A stretch of DNA of 35,665 nt from UBA1737 sp964541525 (GTDB lineage: Bacteria > Bacillota_I > Bacilli_A > ML615J-28 > CAG-313), in the NCBI GenBank assembly GCA_964541525.1, contig CAZIQF010000019.1, forward strand, positions 1 to 35,665, given 5' to 3'. Below the pieces are notes generated by a model. That model saw only the letters and a list, made by a program, of their open reading frames with translations, made no database searches and was not told the origin of the DNA. Shown in pieces: positions 7,353 to 15,762 of this stretch (the first letter of the stretch is position 1; each line of letters begins with the position of its first letter). The position numbers and the translations under genes were made by a program.

Positions 7353-7397
7353 AGTAATATCATATTTTAAATATGGTAAAGAAAGGAAAAAATTTAT

Positions 7398-9080
7398 ATG
7401 TCAACATTAAAAGTAAATGGGGAATTGTATAAACAACTAGTAATTAGTGGTGCAGCAAATCTTAGGGCAAATTATAAAATAGTGGATGCGTTAAATGTCT
7501 TTCCTGTTCCAGATGGAGATACTGGTACTAATATGAGAATGACAATCGAAGCTGGTGCTACTGCAATCAAAGATGCAACAGAAGAATCAGTTTATGATAT
7601 GGCTAAAAAAGTTTCTCGTGGGATGTTAATGGGTGCTAGAGGCAACTCAGGTGTTATATTAAGTCAATTATTTAGAGGTATATATAAAGGTTTGAAAGAT
7701 ATTAAGGAAGCAAGTGTTAAAGAATTTGCAAAAGCTTTCTTAAGTGGGGTTGATCAAGCATATCATGCCGTATTAAAACCAGTTGAAGGTACAATTTTAA
7801 CAGTTGCTAGAGAAGCAAGCGAAAGAGCTTATAAAGCATTAAAGAAAAATGATACATTAGAAAAATATTTTGAAATATATTTAAAAGAAGCAAGAAGTTC
7901 ACTAGAAAGAACTCCAGATTTATTACCGGTTCTAAAAGAAGCAGGTGTAGTTGATTCTGGTGGTGCTGGTTTCATTTATGTTATTGAAGGTATGCAAAAA
8001 TACTTAAATGGGGAAGAAATTTTAGCACAAGAAGTTGTTACTAGTGGAACTACAGTTAATCGTGGTTCATTTAATGCACATAGTACTTTGGAATATGGTT
8101 ATTGTACAGAATTCATTTTACAATTACAATACTCTAAAGTGGATATTGCAAAATTTAATATTAAAGTAATTTCTGATTGGCTTGAAACAATTGGTAATAG
8201 TATTGTCGCACTTCAAGATGAAGATATCGTTAAAGTTCATGTTCATACCTTAACTCCAGGTAAAGTTTTGGAACATTGTCAACAATATGGTGAATATATC
8301 ACTTTAAAAATTGAAAATATGCAAGTTCAACATTCAGAAGGTGGAATTGTTGAACAAGCTGATCCAGCTTTATGTGATTGTCCACAATGTGTAGAAATGC
8401 GTAAAAACCAAGAACGTAAACAATTTGCAGTTGTGGCCGTAGCATCAGGCGAAGGTTTAGTTAATATCTTCAAAGAAATGGGTGTTGATTACATCGTATC
8501 TGGTGGTCAAAGTATGAATCCAGCTGCTGAAGATTTTGTCAAAGGCTTTGATGAATTAAATGCTGAAACGATTTTAGTATTCCCTAATAATAGTAATATC
8601 GTTTTAACAGCACAGCAAGCAGCTAAATATTATGATAAAGCCAATATTGTTGTAGTTCCATCAAAAACACTAGCACAAGGTTATTCAGCACTTACAATGC
8701 TTGATCTAAGTAGTGGTGATGTTGATCAAATTTTAGAAGAAATCAAAGATGTTATTGCCAACGTTACAACTGGTTTAATTACATATTCAATTAGAGATAC
8801 AGAAATTGAAGATGTTACAATTAAACAAGGTGATTATATTGGTATCTGTAATGGTAAAATTGTTACTTCTAATGAAAATCGTGTAGATTCGGTTAAAGGA
8901 TTACTTGCACAAAGTGATATTGATGAAAAAGAAATTATAACAATTATCACTGGTAAAGATGCAACTGAAGAAGAAATTGCTTTAATCAAGGCTCATATTG
9001 GTGAAACATATCCAAATGTTGAAATTGATGAAATAAAAGGTGAACAAGAAGTTTACAGTTATATTTTCTCAATTGAATAA
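7398..9080 (+). CDS. fakA: fatty acid kinase ATP-binding subunit FakA (DAK2 domain, YloV)
   Basis: FakA phosphorylates fatty acids held by a FakB (DegV-type) partner, making acyl-phosphate for PlsX/PlsY phospholipid synthesis. The N-terminal DAK2 kinase domain has FPVPDGDTGTNM (35-46; Asp39 and Asp41 bind Mg) and GARGNSGVILSQ (79-90). The middle domain keeps the Cys236, His281, His283 set that matches the zinc site described in Staphylococcus FakA. The C-terminal domain is the DegV-like non-enzymatic part. A linker carries an extra CDCPQC cluster (326-331). Length 560 is typical. It has its own promoter and is followed by a strong terminator before recG. No fakB gene is in the window, but plsX is two genes downstream. 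Confidence 0.92.
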   Translation: MSTLKVNGELYKQLVISGAANLRANYKIVDALNVFPVPDGDTGTNMRMTIEAGATAIKDATEESVYDMAKKVSRGMLMGARGNSGVILSQLFRGIYKGLKDIKEASVKEFAKAFLSGVDQAYHAVLKPVEGTILTVAREASERAYKALKKNDTLEKYFEIYLKEARSSLERTPDLLPVLKEAGVVDSGGAGFIYVIEGMQKYLNGEEILAQEVVTSGTTVNRGSFNAHSTLEYGYCTEFILQLQYSKVDIAKFNIKVISDWLETIGNSIVALQDEDIVKVHVHTLTPGKVLEHCQQYGEYITLKIENMQVQHSEGGIVEQADPALCDCPQCVEMRKNQERKQFAVVAVASGEGLVNIFKEMGVDYIVSGGQSMNPAAEDFVKGFDELNAETILVFPNNSNIVLTAQQAAKYYDKANIVVVPSKTLAQGYSALTMLDLSSGDVDQILEEIKDVIANVTTGLITYSIRDTEIEDVTIKQGDYIGICNGKIVTSNENRVDSVKGLLAQSDIDEKEIITIITGKDATEEEIALIKAHIGETYPNVEIDEIKGEQEVYSYIFSIE

Positions 9081-9097
9081 AATAAAAAAATTAATTG

Positions 9098-9134
9098 GTC
9101 TAATGGTCTAATGTAGACTATTAGACTTATTTTT
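9098..9134 (+). terminator. rho-independent terminator after fakA
   Basis: A 13-bp stem with one G-U pair (9098-9110 with 9114-9126) and an ATG loop is followed by TTATTTTT. It separates fakA from recG, so recG transcription depends on read-through or on a promoter that I could not identify in the short gap. Confidence 0.9.
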
Positions 9135-9159
9135 AAAAAAGAATAGGAAAAAGCAAGTT

Positions 9160-11202
9160 ATGAAACTAGATGAAATTATGATAGCTGGGGAAGACTATAT
9201 ATTAGCACGCTATCAAACATTACTAAAAAAACAAAATATATTAACTATTGCTGATTTACTGTTTAATTTCCCTACTAGATATGAAAATTACAAAGTATCA
9301 AGTATTAATGATGCAATATTAGATGAAAATATTGTATTAGAAGGAACAATTACAAGTAAAGTAACTGTTAATTATTTAAAATCAAAATTATCAACAGTCG
9401 TATTTACGATGGATGTTGAAGACCGAAAGATACGTTGTACTATTTTTAATCGTGTATTTTTAAAGGGAAAAATCAATTATGGAACTGTCTTAAGAGTTCA
9501 AGGACATTTCTATCAAAATATGAATAATTTTACGATTACTAATTTACTAATTTGTGATGAATTAAATCGTGATATTGTTCCCGTGTATAAAGTTAAAGAC
9601 ATTGCTTATGATAAGTATATCGGGATTGTTGAAAAAGCTTATCGTAGATATAAGAATTTGATTGAAGAAACAATTCCTCAAGCATATTTAGAAAAAAATC
9701 AATTATTGTCATTAAAAGAGGCTATTTATAAATTACATTTTGCTGATGACTTCGATCAAATTGATGCTGGACTTAAACGAATTAAATATGAGGAATTACT
9801 AAATTATCAATTATCGATGAAATATTTGCATTATATGCGAACTAAAAATCATAATTGTCCAGTAATTTCATATAAACAAGAAATAGTAGATGATTTAATT
9901 AATAATCTTGCATATGAATTAACAATTGATCAAAAAACGGCAATCAATGATATCCTAAATGATTTGACCAAACCATATGCAATGAATCGCTTATTACAAG
10001 GTGAAGTTGGAAGTGGTAAAACAATTGTTGCAATAACAGCAATGTTAGCTTGTGTGTCTGGCGGTTATCAAGCAGCATTAATGTGTCCAACTGAGATTTT
10101 ATCCAATCAACATTTTGAAACTATCAAAACAGCACTTAGTAAGTATCAAGATATTAATATTGGTTTACTTACAGGCAGTACGAGTATAAGTTCTAGAAAA
10201 GATATTTTAGAACAATTAAAAGATGGAACAATTAATATTATTATTGGAACCCATGCACTATTTCAGAGTGATGTTGAATATTTAAATTTAGGCTTAGTTG
10301 TAACTGATGAAGAGCATCGTTTTGGTGTTCATCAAAGAGTAATGATTAAAAATAAAGGACTTGCAGTAAATTATTTAAAGATGTCTGCTACACCAATTCC
10401 AAGAACGCTTGCAATTAGTGCTTATGGTGATACCGATATTTCTGTGATTAAGACAATGCCAAGTAGTAGAAAACAAGTAATTACTAAGTTAGTTGAACAA
10501 AGTGGTAAAAGAGCAGTAATTGAACATATGCGTAAAGAACTTAAAATAGGTCATCAAATTTATGTTGTAACACCACTAATCGAAGAATCAGAAGCCATTG
10601 ATACAGCCTCAGCTACAGAAGTTTATTTAAGAATGGTTAAATATTTTGAAAATGAAGCGGTTGTCGGTTTGATTCATGGTAAATTAAAATCAACAGAAAA
10701 AGAAGAAATCATGCAAAAGTTTTTGAATAAAGAAATTGATATTCTGGTTGCAACAAGTGTTATCGAAGTTGGTGTTAATGTTGCAAATGCGACAACGATT
10801 CTTATCTTAGGTGCTGAACGTTTTGGTGTGGCAACACTTCATCAACTAAGGGGAAGAGTGATGAGATCAGGTGATGTTCCATATTGTTTCTTAATTCCTG
10901 AAAACTCAACTGATACTAGTATCGCAAGGCTTAAGATGGTTGAGGAAACGTCAGATGGATTTAAACTTGCTGAATATGATTTGTTACATCGAGGGCCAGG
11001 TGAATTTTTTGGTGAAAAACAGGCTGGCAATATGAATTTTAAATATGCAGATATTTTAAAAGACCATGATTTATTAGAAACAGTTATTGTTGATTCAGAA
11101 AAAATTATGGAAAGCGAAGAATTAGAAAATAATCAAGAATATAAATATTTATATAACGTAGTTCATGAAAATTATTTACGAAAAATCAGTGAACTAGATT
11201 AG
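9160..11202 (+). CDS. recG: ATP-dependent DNA helicase RecG
   Basis: RecG remodels stalled replication forks and branched DNA. The order is an N-terminal wedge/OB domain (about 55-140), Walker A LLQGEVGSGKT (278-288), the Walker B box DEEH (383-386; DEQH in many homologues), SATPIPRT (motif III), IEVGVNV, and QLRGRVMRS (motif VI, with Met where Gly is common). Length 680 is normal. AGGAAA precedes the start. plsX follows after 9 nt with its own AGGAGG. In B. subtilis fapR lies between recG and plsX; it is absent here. Confidence 0.96.
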   Translation: MKLDEIMIAGEDYILARYQTLLKKQNILTIADLLFNFPTRYENYKVSSINDAILDENIVLEGTITSKVTVNYLKSKLSTVVFTMDVEDRKIRCTIFNRVFLKGKINYGTVLRVQGHFYQNMNNFTITNLLICDELNRDIVPVYKVKDIAYDKYIGIVEKAYRRYKNLIEETIPQAYLEKNQLLSLKEAIYKLHFADDFDQIDAGLKRIKYEELLNYQLSMKYLHYMRTKNHNCPVISYKQEIVDDLINNLAYELTIDQKTAINDILNDLTKPYAMNRLLQGEVGSGKTIVAITAMLACVSGGYQAALMCPTEILSNQHFETIKTALSKYQDINIGLLTGSTSISSRKDILEQLKDGTINIIIGTHALFQSDVEYLNLGLVVTDEEHRFGVHQRVMIKNKGLAVNYLKMSATPIPRTLAISAYGDTDISVIKTMPSSRKQVITKLVEQSGKRAVIEHMRKELKIGHQIYVVTPLIEESEAIDTASATEVYLRMVKYFENEAVVGLIHGKLKSTEKEEIMQKFLNKEIDILVATSVIEVGVNVANATTILILGAERFGVATLHQLRGRVMRSGDVPYCFLIPENSTDTSIARLKMVEETSDGFKLAEYDLLHRGPGEFFGEKQAGNMNFKYADILKDHDLLETVIVDSEKIMESEELENNQEYKYLYNVVHENYLRKISELD

Positions 11203-11211
11203 GAGGAAAAA

Positions 11212-12225
11212 ATGATTAAACTAGCAATCGATGCCATGGGTGGCGATTTTGCACCAGAACAAATTGTTAAAGGAGTGAATATTGCAATTAAACAGTTTCC
11301 GGATTTAGAATTAGTATTATATGGTAAACCTGAAGCGATAAAAAAATATTTAAATCCAAACGATCGAATTTCAATTGTAGATTCACCAAGAGTAATTGAT
11401 ATGGGGTGTCATAATCCAATTGCCGAAGTAAGAAATAATCGTGATAGTTCGTTAGTTATGGCTTTTCGTGCAGTTAGAGAACACACTGTCGATGGCGTTG
11501 TAACAGCTGGACCTACACAAGCAGTTATTTCTGCTGCTCATGTTCATATTGGTCGAATCAAAGGAATGAAACGTTGTGCTCTATGTCCAACCATTCCAAC
11601 ATTTAAAGAACATGGGACACTGATGCTTGATGTTGGTGCTAATACTGAAATTAGACCTGAACACATAGCACAATATGCCCAATACGCTAATTTCTATGCC
11701 CAAGAAGTAAAAGGAATTAAAGAACCAAAAGTTTACTTACTAAATATCGGAACAGAAGAAGGAAAGGGTCGAGAATTAGAACAAGAAACATATAAACTAT
11801 TATCACAATTACCAATTAATTTCTGTGGTAATGTTGAATCAAAAGAAATTTTAACTACTGATGCTGATATTGTTGTTACTGATGGCTATACTGGTAATAT
11901 TGCAATGAAAGCATTTGAGGGAACTGCTAAAGGCATGGGAGCATTACTTAAAAAAGAAATCAAATCTAGTTTAGGTGGAATTATTGGTTATTTATTTATG
12001 AAGAAAAACTTAAAACGATTCCAAGACCACTTTAATCCAGATAATGTCGGTGGAGCGAGCCTATTTGGCGTTGATGGTACAGTGATTAAAGCTCATGGTG
12101 CAAGTTCAGATCAAGCATTTGCCAACGCTATTGCTCTTGCTTATAAAGCAGTTAAAGGTGATGTTGTTAATAAAATGAAAGTATATCTTCAAGAACATCC
12201 ATTAGAGGTTATTAATAATGAGTAA
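11212..12225 (+). CDS. plsX: phosphate acyltransferase PlsX
   Basis: PlsX interconverts acyl-ACP and acyl-phosphate, supplying PlsY for the first acylation of glycerol 3-phosphate. The family start AIDAMGGDFAP, the blocks VDGVVTAGPTQAV, LMLDVGANTE, VVTDGYTGNIAMK and the length of 337 are all typical. An AGGAGG site precedes the ATG. The last 8 nt overlap rnc. The fabD, fabG and acpP genes that normally separate plsX from rnc in Bacilli are missing, while fakA upstream offers the exogenous fatty-acid route to the same acyl-phosphate pool. Confidence 0.97.
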   Translation: MIKLAIDAMGGDFAPEQIVKGVNIAIKQFPDLELVLYGKPEAIKKYLNPNDRISIVDSPRVIDMGCHNPIAEVRNNRDSSLVMAFRAVREHTVDGVVTAGPTQAVISAAHVHIGRIKGMKRCALCPTIPTFKEHGTLMLDVGANTEIRPEHIAQYAQYANFYAQEVKGIKEPKVYLLNIGTEEGKGRELEQETYKLLSQLPINFCGNVESKEILTTDADIVVTDGYTGNIAMKAFEGTAKGMGALLKKEIKSSLGGIIGYLFMKKNLKRFQDHFNPDNVGGASLFGVDGTVIKAHGASSDQAFANAIALAYKAVKGDVVNKMKVYLQEHPLEVINNE

Positions 12226-12931
12226 AAAAGGTAATACTTTAGATATTAAAAAACTAAATGAAGTATTAAACACCTTTAATTTAAAAACGGCTAACTATTC
12301 ACAGTATGTAATTGCTTTAACCCATTCAACTTATGCTAATGAAAATAAAACAGCCAGCAATGAACGAATTGAATTTCTTGGTGATGCTATTTTAGGATTT
12401 GCAACTGCTGAATATATATATCATACCTTCCCTGATATGCCAGAAGGAAATATGACAAAGTTAAGAGCGACTTATGTTTGTGAAGATGCTAACTTTGTTT
12501 ATGCAAAAGAATTAAAGTTAGATGAATTACTATTATTAGGAGTAGGAGAAGAAGCAACTGGGGGCAGAACTAAAAAAGCTGTAGTAGCAGATTCATTTGA
12601 ATGCTTTTTAGGAGCAACTTATTTAACCTTTGGGATTGATGCAGTAAAAATGATTCTATCGAAAATCGTATTTCCTCACATTAAGAAAATTGATAATGAA
12701 CAATTTATTGATTATAAAACTCAACTTCAAGAATATATTCAAGCTGATCATGATAATACCATTGAATATGTGGTAATCAAAGAAGAAGGAAGACCAAATG
12801 AAAAAATCTTTACAATGTGTGTCAAGCTAGATGGGATTGTCTTAGGTATCGGTCAAGGACGCTCAAAAAAACTTGCAAGTCAAGAAGCGGCGAAAAATGC
12901 TTTAGATAAAGTTGCAAGGCATGAAATATAA
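12218..12931 (+). CDS. rnc: ribonuclease III
   Basis: RNase III cleaves double-stranded RNA in rRNA processing and mRNA turnover. The signature NERIEFLGDAILG (48-60) carries Glu49 and Asp56, and ADSFECFLGA supplies Asp125 and Glu128, giving the four metal-binding acids. A C-terminal double-stranded RNA-binding domain starts at about 165 (DYKTQLQEYIQ) and ends with KLASQEAAKNAL. Length 237 is normal. The start overlaps plsX by 8 nt. A terminator follows at once, so smc and ftsY, which follow in B. subtilis, are not part of this unit. Confidence 0.97.
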   Translation: MSKKGNTLDIKKLNEVLNTFNLKTANYSQYVIALTHSTYANENKTASNERIEFLGDAILGFATAEYIYHTFPDMPEGNMTKLRATYVCEDANFVYAKELKLDELLLLGVGEEATGGRTKKAVVADSFECFLGATYLTFGIDAVKMILSKIVFPHIKKIDNEQFIDYKTQLQEYIQADHDNTIEYVVIKEEGRPNEKIFTMCVKLDGIVLGIGQGRSKKLASQEAAKNALDKVARHEI

Positions 12932-12965
12932 AAATAGCACGAACCGATTAGTTCGTGTTATTTTA
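12931..12965 (+). terminator. rho-independent terminator after rnc
   Basis: The stem AGCACGAAC (12936-12944) pairs with GTTCGTGTT (12951-12959) around CGATTA, extended by A-T pairs and followed by an ATTTT tail. Confidence 0.88.
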
Positions 12966-13018
12966 CATCATACTATGCTTTATGCAAATAATATAATTTC
13001 TACAAAGATAAATAAAAT

Positions 13019-13047
13019 TTGAAAATAGCAAAAGATTATTGTATAAT
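13019..13047 (+). promoter_or_regulatory. sigma-A promoter of the lipase-like gene
   Basis: TTGAAA (13019-13024), a 17-nt spacer and a perfect TATAAT (13042-13047) lie just before the AAAGGA ribosome-binding site and the ATG at 13069. This places the transcription start downstream of the upstream in-frame TTG at 13039 and rules that start out. Confidence 0.8.
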
Positions 13048-13068
13048 AGTAGGGAAAGGACTGATGTT

Positions 13069-13845
13069 ATGTCAACCAAATATCCAATTATTTTAGTTCA
13101 TGGGATAATGATTAAAGATTTTAAAAAATTTAAAGCATTTGGTAAAATTGAAAAAATTTTAACTCTAGCTGGATACAAAGTGTATACGGCACGAATTGAT
13201 GGATTAGGAACGATTAAAGATAATGCTTTACAACTTAAATGGCAGATTATTTCGATTTTGGATAAAGAACAAATAAGTAAAGTAAATTTAATAGCCCATT
13301 CTAAAGGCGGATTAGATTCCAAATATATGATTGAACATCTAGATATGGAAAATAAAATCGCATCACTTACAACTTTATGTACGCCACATAAAGGATCAGT
13401 TATTGCAAGTATACTTTTAAAATTACCAAAGTTTTTAATTAAGCTTATAGCTTGGTGGTTAAACTTGTTGTATAAGATTGCTGGAGATAAACACCCTAAT
13501 GCATATCAAGTATGCAAAGAATTACAACAAATTGATAATATTGAAGATGAAATAATGTTTTCAAGCAATGTATATTGTCAAAGTTATTCAAGTACGATGG
13601 AAAAATCTCAAGATGATTTTATTATGGGGATACCACTCATTTTTTCTAAATATTTTGAAAAGAAAGCTAGTGACGGGTTAGTGTCAGTTGATTCGAGTAA
13701 ATTTGCAACTTATAAAGGTAATGCATTAGAAGAATCGATATCACATACAGAAATAGTTGATTTTATGGTGAAGAAAAAGAAAAAAGAAAAAATCTATCAT
13801 TTTTATAATCAATTATGTCAAGAACTAATAGAAATGGGATTTTAG
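13069..13845 (+). CDS. alpha/beta-hydrolase of the triacylglycerol lipase type
   Basis: The 258-residue protein has the lipase opening YPIILVHG (oxyanion-hole region, 5-12) and the nucleophile elbow AHSKGGLDSKY with Ser78, as in family I lipases that have HSxGG. Candidate partners are the Asp in SDGLVSVDSS and the His in EESISHTEIVDF. There is no signal peptide, so it is probably cytosolic, although residues near 115-140 (LLKLPKFLIKLIAWWLNLLYK) are hydrophobic and may form a lid or membrane contact. The start at 13069 is chosen because the promoter -10 overlaps the only upstream alternative and AAAGGA is well placed. The substrate is unknown. The Nudix gene follows after 8 nt, in the same transcript. 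Confidence 0.82.
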   Translation: MSTKYPIILVHGIMIKDFKKFKAFGKIEKILTLAGYKVYTARIDGLGTIKDNALQLKWQIISILDKEQISKVNLIAHSKGGLDSKYMIEHLDMENKIASLTTLCTPHKGSVIASILLKLPKFLIKLIAWWLNLLYKIAGDKHPNAYQVCKELQQIDNIEDEIMFSSNVYCQSYSSTMEKSQDDFIMGIPLIFSKYFEKKASDGLVSVDSSKFATYKGNALEESISHTEIVDFMVKKKKKEKIYHFYNQLCQELIEMGF

Positions 13846-13853
13846 GTGAAAAT

Positions 13854-14369
13854 ATGGAATTATTGGATTTATATGATGTTAATCGTAACAAAACAAATTT
13901 GATTATTAAAAGAGGAGACCCTGTTCCTAGGGGTTATTATCGTTTAGTTGTACATGTATGCATTTTTAATCAGCGAAATGAAATGTTAATTCAACAAAGA
14001 ACGGAAAACAAAAAATGGCCTAATAAATGGGACATTACGGCTGGTGGCTGTGTCAGCAGTAATTATGATAGTCAATCAACAATGAGTAAGGAACTTAAAG
14101 AAGAATTGGGAATTGATTTTGATTTTTCTAAAATAAGACCAGTTTTTACGTTTAATTTTGATGAAGGATTTGATGATTTTTATTTGATTAAACAAGATAT
14201 TAAATTATCATCACTTATCTTACAAAAAGAAGAAGTCAAAGATGCTAGATGGGCAACAATGGATGAAATATTGGAATTAATTAAAAATAATGAGTTTATC
14301 ACTTATTCCGAAGAACTAATCAGACTTTTATTTCAAATCAAAGATACATTAGATATATATACTGAATAA
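13854..14369 (+). CDS. Nudix hydrolase-family protein
   Basis: This is a 171-residue single Nudix domain of the type with an N-terminal ELLDLYDVNRNKT segment and RGYYRLVVHVCIFN strand, related to isopentenyl-diphosphate isomerase-like Nudix proteins. The Nudix helix is recognisable (GGCVSS followed by KELKEELGI), with the EE metal ligands kept. The first Glu of the GxxxxxE part is Tyr, and the Arg of REL is Lys. Activity on a nucleoside diphosphate derivative is therefore plausible but not secure. The ATG at 13854 has AGGTG upstream and aligns with the family N-terminus, so an upstream in-frame ATG inside the lipase gene is rejected. Confidence 0.8.
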   Translation: MELLDLYDVNRNKTNLIIKRGDPVPRGYYRLVVHVCIFNQRNEMLIQQRTENKKWPNKWDITAGGCVSSNYDSQSTMSKELKEELGIDFDFSKIRPVFTFNFDEGFDDFYLIKQDIKLSSLILQKEEVKDARWATMDEILELIKNNEFITYSEELIRLLFQIKDTLDIYTE

Positions 14370-14373
14370 AAAA

Positions 14374-14415
14374 ACTAGAATTAGGTGAACAAAATTAGGT
14401 TCACTTAATTCTAGT
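14374..14415. terminator. long bidirectional terminator
   Basis: A 17-bp stem with one G-U pair (14374-14390 with 14399-14415) and an 8-nt loop has a T-run on both sides (TTTTTT after the stem in each direction). It serves the convergent Nudix and histidine phosphatase genes. The right arm overlaps the phosphatase stop codon at 14411-14413. Confidence 0.93.
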
Positions 14416-14992
14416 CTTTTTTATAAGTTTTATTAAAACAATAAGAAATAACCTTACCATCTTCAATTGTTATGTAATTTAAAGAGGCGTTACTAAGATT
14501 GGATAAAAAAGTATAATTAGAATCAATGTAAGAAAAGAAACCTTTAATAAAATGAGAATGAGTAGTCACTAAAATCTTTTGATTGGGATAAGTTGTTGCC
14601 ATATCAATTAAAGCATTATAAGCTCTAGCTTGTAATACGGAAGCAGTTTCTATCCCTTCCACATCATCCTTTAAAATCCTTGCATAAATTTCATCATTAA
14701 TACTCATTCCTTCAGCACGACCAAACTCTCTTTCGATTACATTATCATTAATAATAATCTCATTTTTAATGCTTAAAGTTGCTTTAATAATCCTAGCCGA
14801 TTCAATTGCTCGATCTAAAGGACTAGAAATAATTAAATCCCAATTTGGATCATTTATCAATAATATTTCTGCAACATTTTTTACTTGTGTTCTACCTGTA
14901 TCATTTAGAGGATTATTAAGCCTTCCCTGAATTAGTCGTTGTTTATTCCAATCGGTTTGTCCATGTCTAATTAAGCAAATTGTCGTTTTCAT
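14411..14992 (-). CDS. histidine phosphatase family protein (phosphoglycerate mutase-like)
   Basis: This 193-residue member of the histidine phosphatase superfamily opens with the LIRHGQTDWN motif (His10 is the phospho-acceptor), followed by GRLNNPLNDTGR. The phosphate-pocket Arg lies in SSPLDRAIESA, and the second catalytic His in VTTHSHFIKGF. Such proteins dephosphorylate small metabolites, and the sequence does not show which one. AAGGAA precedes the start, and a TATAAT on the minus strand (15029-15024) is the probable -10. It is monocistronic. Confidence 0.88.
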   Translation of the reverse strand: MKTTICLIRHGQTDWNKQRLIQGRLNNPLNDTGRTQVKNVAEILLINDPNWDLIISSPLDRAIESARIIKATLSIKNEIIINDNVIEREFGRAEGMSINDEIYARILKDDVEGIETASVLQARAYNALIDMATTYPNQKILVTTHSHFIKGFFSYIDSNYTFLSNLSNASLNYITIEDGKVISYCFNKTYKKD

Positions 14993-15106
14993 TAATATCT
15001 TATTCCTTATAGTATATATTGATATTATATCAAAAATTAGGTGTTTATTCGTAATAAATGCTTGAATAAATCTATGGTTAAAACAATAGCAAAATTAATA
15101 ATATTA

Positions 15107-15115
15107 TGGTATAAT
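15107..15115 (+). promoter_or_regulatory. extended -10 promoter of dnaD-nth
   Basis: TGG followed by TATAAT (15110-15115) is an extended -10. No good -35 is present at 16-18 nt. The dnaD start follows 27 nt downstream behind GAGAGGA. Confidence 0.6.
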
Positions 15116-15141
15116 GAATGGGAAAAAGAGAGGATTAAAAT

Positions 15142-15762
15142 ATGAATAAGATGGGGAAATTAATTAAAGCGAAAATGATTACCTTTATTGATGTTTTAAT
15201 TAAAAATTATCGTTTAATTAATTTAGATGAAGTAGATACAATTTTAATTGCCAAACTATATTATTTACAAGAAGAACATAATACTTTTTTGGATTTGAAT
15301 CGTATTGCGAAAGAAATGCGAATTAGTGAAAATGATCTTGCCAATCATATTTTAACATTAGTAAGTAAAGGTTATATTGAATTAGACATTAAAGATGATG
15401 GTAAAGAATGTTTTTCATTAGATGGTGTAATTGAAAAACTAGGTGCAGTTTTAGAAAATGATCAAAATATTGTGATAGAAGAACGTGAAGAAAAACTTAG
15501 TTTAATTATTAATTATATTGAATCGGTTTATTCAAGACCTTGTACTGCTGGTGAGTTAGTTATTGTGAATAGTTGGTTAGATTTAGGATATGATCTTGAA
15601 TTAGTTAAAGAGGCTGTATTACAAAGTGTTAAACTAAATAAACTTAATTTAAAATATGTTGAAGCAATTATCGCTAGTAAAAAACCTAGAGAAGTTAGTC
15701 AAGATTTGGAAATCGATGAAGAACTAGTAAATCTTCTAAATAATGCCTATGTTAAAAAATGA
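15142..15762 (+). CDS. dnaD: DnaD-like replication initiation/primosome protein
   Basis: DnaD helps load the replicative helicase at the origin and at restarted forks in Firmicutes. The first about 100 residues form a winged-helix domain (RIAKEMRISENDLANHILTL). The second half is a DnaD C-terminal domain with the typical RPCTAGELVIVNSWLDLGYDLELV stretch divided across about 132-155 and the YVEAII motif. Length 206 is near the Bacillus protein. The ribosome-binding site is GAGAGGA. It overlaps nth by 20 nt and stops at TGA. The pair dnaD-nth is conserved across Bacilli. Confidence 0.88.
   Translation: MNKMGKLIKAKMITFIDVLIKNYRLINLDEVDTILIAKLYYLQEEHNTFLDLNRIAKEMRISENDLANHILTLVSKGYIELDIKDDGKECFSLDGVIEKLGAVLENDQNIVIEEREEKLSLIINYIESVYSRPCTAGELVIVNSWLDLGYDLELVKEAVLQSVKLNKLNLKYVEAIIASKKPREVSQDLEIDEELVNLLNNAYVKK

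Noticed and set aside
13039..13068. Upstream TTG start for the lipase-like protein
   Set aside because: It lies on the promoter -10 element; the ATG at 13069 has AAAGGA at the proper distance and starts the conserved N-terminus.
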